DNA from: JBBDMU01 sp040905685
GTDB lineage: Bacteria; Bacteroidota; Rhodothermia; Balneolales; Natronogracilivirgulaceae
Direction of reading: 5' to 3'
NCBI GenBank assembly: GCA_040905685.1
Contig: JBBDRB010000077.1
Span: 1-64,000, forward strand
Length of the DNA stretch: 64,000 bases
Shown: piece after piece, positions 61,069 through 64,000 of the stretch
How the letters are laid out: every line of letters starts with the position of its first letter
Position numbering within the stretch: position 1 is the first letter of the stretch
Position numbers and translations under genes: made by a program
Notes under the pieces: model-generated
Databases searched by the model: none
What the model was told of the DNA's origin: nothing
The model's input: only the letters and a program-made list of their open reading frames with translations

Positions 61069-62304
61069 TTACGGTTTGAAGTGTTTGCTCAACTTCAATG
61101 CCTGACCCTGGTAATTGCTTTTGATGTCTTCCCCGTAAACGAAATCGGGTACTTCCGTATTGGGTTCAAAAACCATACGAAAGAACGTTTGACCGTCTTC
61201 GATCAGGAAAGGCACATCGTGGGAACGAACCTCCAGCACCGCCCTGGCACCGGCGTCTTCCCGCGACCCTCCGAAGCCGCTGTCAAAAAAGCCGGCATAG
61301 TGGGTTCTCAATTCCCCGGATCCGGTATCGTAGGGAACCATTTCCGCCGCCAGATGACGGGGGATGCGGCAGCGCTCCCGGGAGGCAAAGATATAAAAAG
61401 CCTCCGGCTCAAGTATCAGGTAATCTTCCTGATTGGCATAAATGGGTTCCCAGAATTCCCTTGTTTTATAGAAATTCACTTTTTCCATGTCAATCAGATC
61501 CCGGTTTTTCCGGGCTTTGTAGCCTATGATATTGTCTTCATTTCCCTGCAGGCTGACGCTCATGAACAATCCGCTGCTGACTTTCAGATCATCCGTTGCC
61601 AGGGGTACTCCGGCCGCGTTAAACAGCAGCGGATCGGTTTGATGCACATGCAGAATATCCTGATCGTCCAGTACGGCATTGCCATGGCGGATGCGCAACT
61701 GGTTTAGCCGCTGTCCGGTCCGCGCACGGATAGAAAACGTTTTAGGGACGACTTCCAGGTAAAGATTGCCTTTATAGCCGGCCACGATCTCCTCGAACCG
61801 GTGGGAGTGATCGGTTATCACCCGGGTAAATATATCCAGGCGACCGGTACTGCTTTTGGGGTTGGTTCGCGCGGACAGCTGCTGGTCGGAAACCACGCAA
61901 AAGTCGGGGGAGCTTCCGTTTTGGCTGAACAGGTTTTTCTGGTAATCCACGATGGATTGGGGCAAATCCAAACTCTCCAGCAGGGGGATGATGTAGGTGC
62001 AGTTCGGCTCCAGTACGGCGCCGTCTTTGAGGCTGAACGAATGCTGGGTAAGTTTTTTGAGCTTGCTCTCCACGCTCTCGTTTTCAGGCAAAAAACTGCA
62101 GCGAACACGATAGGCCACCTCCCCCAGTCTCAGGTCGATGGAATTGGGCTGAAACTGGTCGTCTTCGATCTCATAGCCTGCCGGGGCCGATATCGCCCCT
62201 TTGGCGGCCAGGAGTTTAAGTTTTTGAACCGGAAGGATCCCCTTTGTACGAAGTACAAGCCGGCTGGACCGATCATCTGCCGGTACCGTTATATCTTTGC
62301 TCAT
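61069..62304 (-). CDS. dcd: Two-domain dCTP deaminase-like protein
   Basis: A 411-residue protein matching the double-length 2'-deoxycytidine 5'-triphosphate deaminase family, two trimeric-dUTPase-fold units fused. The first repeat has QFQPNSIDLRLG and NPKSSTGRLDIFTRVI. The second has AGFFDSGFGG and GARAVLEVRSHDVPFLIEDGQ with the Glu equivalent to the catalytic residue. It deaminates dCTP to dUTP for thymidylate synthesis. Seven bases upstream of the BFD-like gene on the same strand. Confidence 0.85.
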   Translation of the reverse strand: MSKDITVPADDRSSRLVLRTKGILPVQKLKLLAAKGAISAPAGYEIEDDQFQPNSIDLRLGEVAYRVRCSFLPENESVESKLKKLTQHSFSLKDGAVLEPNCTYIIPLLESLDLPQSIVDYQKNLFSQNGSSPDFCVVSDQQLSARTNPKSSTGRLDIFTRVITDHSHRFEEIVAGYKGNLYLEVVPKTFSIRARTGQRLNQLRIRHGNAVLDDQDILHVHQTDPLLFNAAGVPLATDDLKVSSGLFMSVSLQGNEDNIIGYKARKNRDLIDMEKVNFYKTREFWEPIYANQEDYLILEPEAFYIFASRERCRIPRHLAAEMVPYDTGSGELRTHYAGFFDSGFGGSREDAGARAVLEVRSHDVPFLIEDGQTFFRMVFEPNTEVPDFVYGEDIKSNYQGQALKLSKHFKP

Positions 62305-62318
62305 GGTTTATTTCGGCT

Positions 62319-62801
62319 TCAAATGGGGCTCACACCGGCCATTTCGTGAATGATTTGCCATTCTTTCTCTGCAACAGGCTGTATGGATAATCGTGAACCT
62401 TTTTTGATCAGCATCATGCTTTCCAGGCCCGGCGTCTCCCGGATGGCATCACGGGTGACCGGATTACTGAATTTTTGGGTCAAAGTAACATCGACAAGGA
62501 TCCACCGTGGATTGGTTTCAGAGCTTTTGGGATCGAAGTACTTTGATTTGGGGTCAAACTGGGAAGGGTCGGGATACGGATGGGATGCAACGTTCATGGT
62601 TCCCACGATGGCCAGCGGTTTGGTACGGGAATGATAAAAAAATATCCCGTCGTTAATTTTCATCTCATCCCGCATGAAATTCCGTGCCTGATAGTTGCGG
62701 ATGCCCTCCCACCAGGTCGTACCGGCGGTGCGCGCTTTGAGATCATCAATGCTGAATTCATCGGGTTCGGTTTTCATGAGCCAAAATCTTCGTTTTGCCA
62801 T
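62319..62801 (-). CDS. EVE domain protein
   Basis: A single EVE domain of about 160 residues. I choose the ATG at 62801 (MAKRRFWLMKTEPDEFS), since the upstream in-frame part to 62984 shows no family sequence. Seen: WLMKTEPDEFSIDDL, WWEGIRNYQARNFMRDEM, IFFYHSR and GLESMMLIKKGSRLSIQPV. EVE domains bind modified bases in DNA or RNA; the bacterial stand-alone forms are of unclear function. Next to dcd on the same strand. Confidence 0.9.
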   Translation of the reverse strand: MAKRRFWLMKTEPDEFSIDDLKARTAGTTWWEGIRNYQARNFMRDEMKINDGIFFYHSRTKPLAIVGTMNVASHPYPDPSQFDPKSKYFDPKSSETNPRWILVDVTLTQKFSNPVTRDAIRETPGLESMMLIKKGSRLSIQPVAEKEWQIIHEMAGVSPI

Positions 62802-63005
62802 GGGTAAAATAGTAGGGTAAAAAGTTCTGTGTTGGTTGCCGGCCGCCTGTCTGAAGTTATCAAAATTAGCTAAAAACTCATACCCTTCTTTGCAATTAGC
62901 ACAGGGCTCAGTTTTCCATCCTACAGATGATGCTAGGTTTTGACGATTAACTTCTGTTTTTCTTATATTCCTGTTGATAACCACGAATAAACAGGAGACC
63001 CGTTA

Positions 63006-64000
63006 ATGTCGAAGCAAGTAAAAAACGATGCACCCAAAGCCGCGGATTCGGAAATGTTTCACCCGTCCAAAGAGGTAGTAAAAAATGCCCACATAAAAGA
63101 TTACGATAAAGTTTACAAGCGGTCGATTGAAGATCGGGAAGGATTTTGGGCGGAGGAAGCTGAAAAACTTGACTGGTATAAGAAATGGGACAAGGTCCTT
63201 GACGACAGCGGAAAGCCTTTTTATAAGTGGTTCACGGGCGGAAAAACAAATATCATTCAAAATGCCATAGACCGGCATCTTAAGACCCATCGCCGCAATA
63301 AACTGGCATTGATTTGGGAGGGTGAGCCCGGAGATGTTAAAACGATGTCATATCACGCTTTGAACCGGGAGGTTTCCAAATTTTCCAATGTGCTAAAAAG
63401 CATGGGCGTGAAGAAGGGCGAGATTGTGACCATTTATATGCCGCAGATTCCGGAATTGATGATTGCCATGCTGTCCTGTGCTAAAATCGGAGCGGCCCAC
63501 AGCGTGGTTTATGGCGGATTCAGTGTCGAGGCCCTGGCAAACCGCATAGATGATGCCAAAAGCCGGGTGCTGATCACGGCCGACGGGGGCTGGAGACGCG
63601 GTAAGATCACGGATTTAAAAGGCATAGCCAACGACGCCATTGACCGTTCGCCGACTCTTGAGGTGTGCATCACCGTCAAGCGAACCGGACAGGATGTGCA
63701 TATGGAAAATGACCGTGATTTCTGGTATCACGACTTAATGTCCCTCCCCATTGCCAACCCCGTGTGCGAGTCTGAAGTCATGGATGCCGAAGACACCCTG
63801 TTTATTCTCTATACTTCGGGAACAACGGGCAAACCCAAAGGCCTGCTTCATACCCACGGCGGATATTCGGTCTTTACCTCGGTTACCCACCGGTATGTAT
63901 TTGATGTTAAGGATGAGGACCGGTGGTGGTGCGCAGCCGATCCGGGGTGGATTACCGGTCACAGTTACATGATCTATGGCCCGCTTATCAACGGATCCAC
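63006..64000 (+). CDS. acs: Acetyl-coenzyme A synthetase, 5' part
   Basis: Open to the end of the window, so the 3' half is missing. Start ATG at 63006 with AGGAG 10 bases upstream. About 331 residues are present: the ACAS N-terminal domain (DYDKVYKRSIEDREGFW, LDWYKKWDKVLDD), GGKTNIIQNAIDRHL, VYGGFSVEALANRIDDA, the adenylate-forming P-loop YTSGTTGKPKGLLHTHGG and CAADPGWITGHSYMIYGP. It makes acetyl-CoA from acetate and ATP. The final Lys region lies beyond the window. Confidence 0.93.
   Translation, partial: MSKQVKNDAPKAADSEMFHPSKEVVKNAHIKDYDKVYKRSIEDREGFWAEEAEKLDWYKKWDKVLDDSGKPFYKWFTGGKTNIIQNAIDRHLKTHRRNKLALIWEGEPGDVKTMSYHALNREVSKFSNVLKSMGVKKGEIVTIYMPQIPELMIAMLSCAKIGAAHSVVYGGFSVEALANRIDDAKSRVLITADGGWRRGKITDLKGIANDAIDRSPTLEVCITVKRTGQDVHMENDRDFWYHDLMSLPIANPVCESEVMDAEDTLFILYTSGTTGKPKGLLHTHGGYSVFTSVTHRYVFDVKDEDRWWCAADPGWITGHSYMIYGPLINGS

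Noticed and set aside
61042..61707. 221-codon plus-strand frame opposite the dCTP deaminase gene
   Set aside because: Shadow of a well-supported gene and overlaps the BFD-like gene start.
62802..62984. N-terminal extension of the EVE protein
   Set aside because: It has no family similarity, and the conserved EVE start MAKRRFWLMKTEP begins at 62801.

Overview
The window looks like a chromosomal segment of a Bacteroidota-group bacterium, most likely from the Balneolota/Rhodothermota side rather than classical Bacteroidia or Flavobacteriia. The evidence is a short Bacteroidota-type primary sigma factor without region 1.1, DUF4296 and DUF4412 proteins, a Bacteroidota-style sdhCAB operon, a TonB receptor with an N-terminal carboxypeptidase-like domain, many TTG starts, and a type IV pilus-like operon, which core Bacteroidia generally lack. 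This taxonomic call is inference; no rRNA or ribosomal protein genes are present. I saw no tRNA, CRISPR array, insertion sequence, prophage or integrase gene, so this is housekeeping chromosome with a few accessory blocks.

Layout. 1-4147 (+): sigA, a Tyr/His- and Ser-Gly-Arg-rich lipoprotein, and a FadL-like outer-membrane protein. 4144-10079 (-): a probable long operon running cob(I)alamin adenosyltransferase, glmM, yicC, gmk, rpoZ, coaBC, universal stress protein. 10218-13306: a sugar-porter MFS protein, an AzgA-like purine permease and a DUF971 protein. 13402-18822 (+): sdhCAB and a RecQ-family helicase. 18831-22466: a DUF4296 lipoprotein with an SDR enzyme, coaX, and an AsmA-like membrane-anchored protein. 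22487-26885: a stress-type island (GSP39-like SDR, CsbD, YciE-like, DUF2383, a polyglutamine membrane protein, SPW, a two-helix membrane peptide) closed by hairpin terminators. 27086-30673 (+): glutamate dehydrogenase, an RsbW-like ATPase, and a GAF/hybrid histidine kinase.

30718-41785 (+) is the most distinctive part: a compact ten-gene type IV pilus-like operon in the order pilC, pilB, pilV-like, cyclic-nucleotide-binding protein, pilW-like, pilX-like, pilT-like, pilM-N fusion, pilO-P fusion, secretin. The three pilin-like proteins have no recognisable prepilin-peptidase leader, and no major pilin or prepilin peptidase gene is nearby. The PilC N-terminal domain is duplicated, and the PilT-like ATPase has lost the usual acidic pair of its Asp box.

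41937-64000: an HNH endonuclease; the thrA-thrB-thrC operon (aspartate to threonine); mnmA (tRNA 2-thiouridine); a DUF4412 protein; a YbbA/YbbP-like ABC exporter divergent from tesA, the arrangement also found in E. coli; a DHDHDH-containing lipoprotein followed by a ZnuD-like TonB receptor and an HbpS/GlcG-like secreted protein; a secreted lipocalin-like protein; an FAD oxidoreductase with a C-terminal Rieske domain; a minus-strand group of two-domain dCTP deaminase, BFD-like ferredoxin, rsmE and purine nucleoside phosphorylase; an EVE-domain protein; and the 5' part of acetyl-CoA synthetase, cut by the window end.
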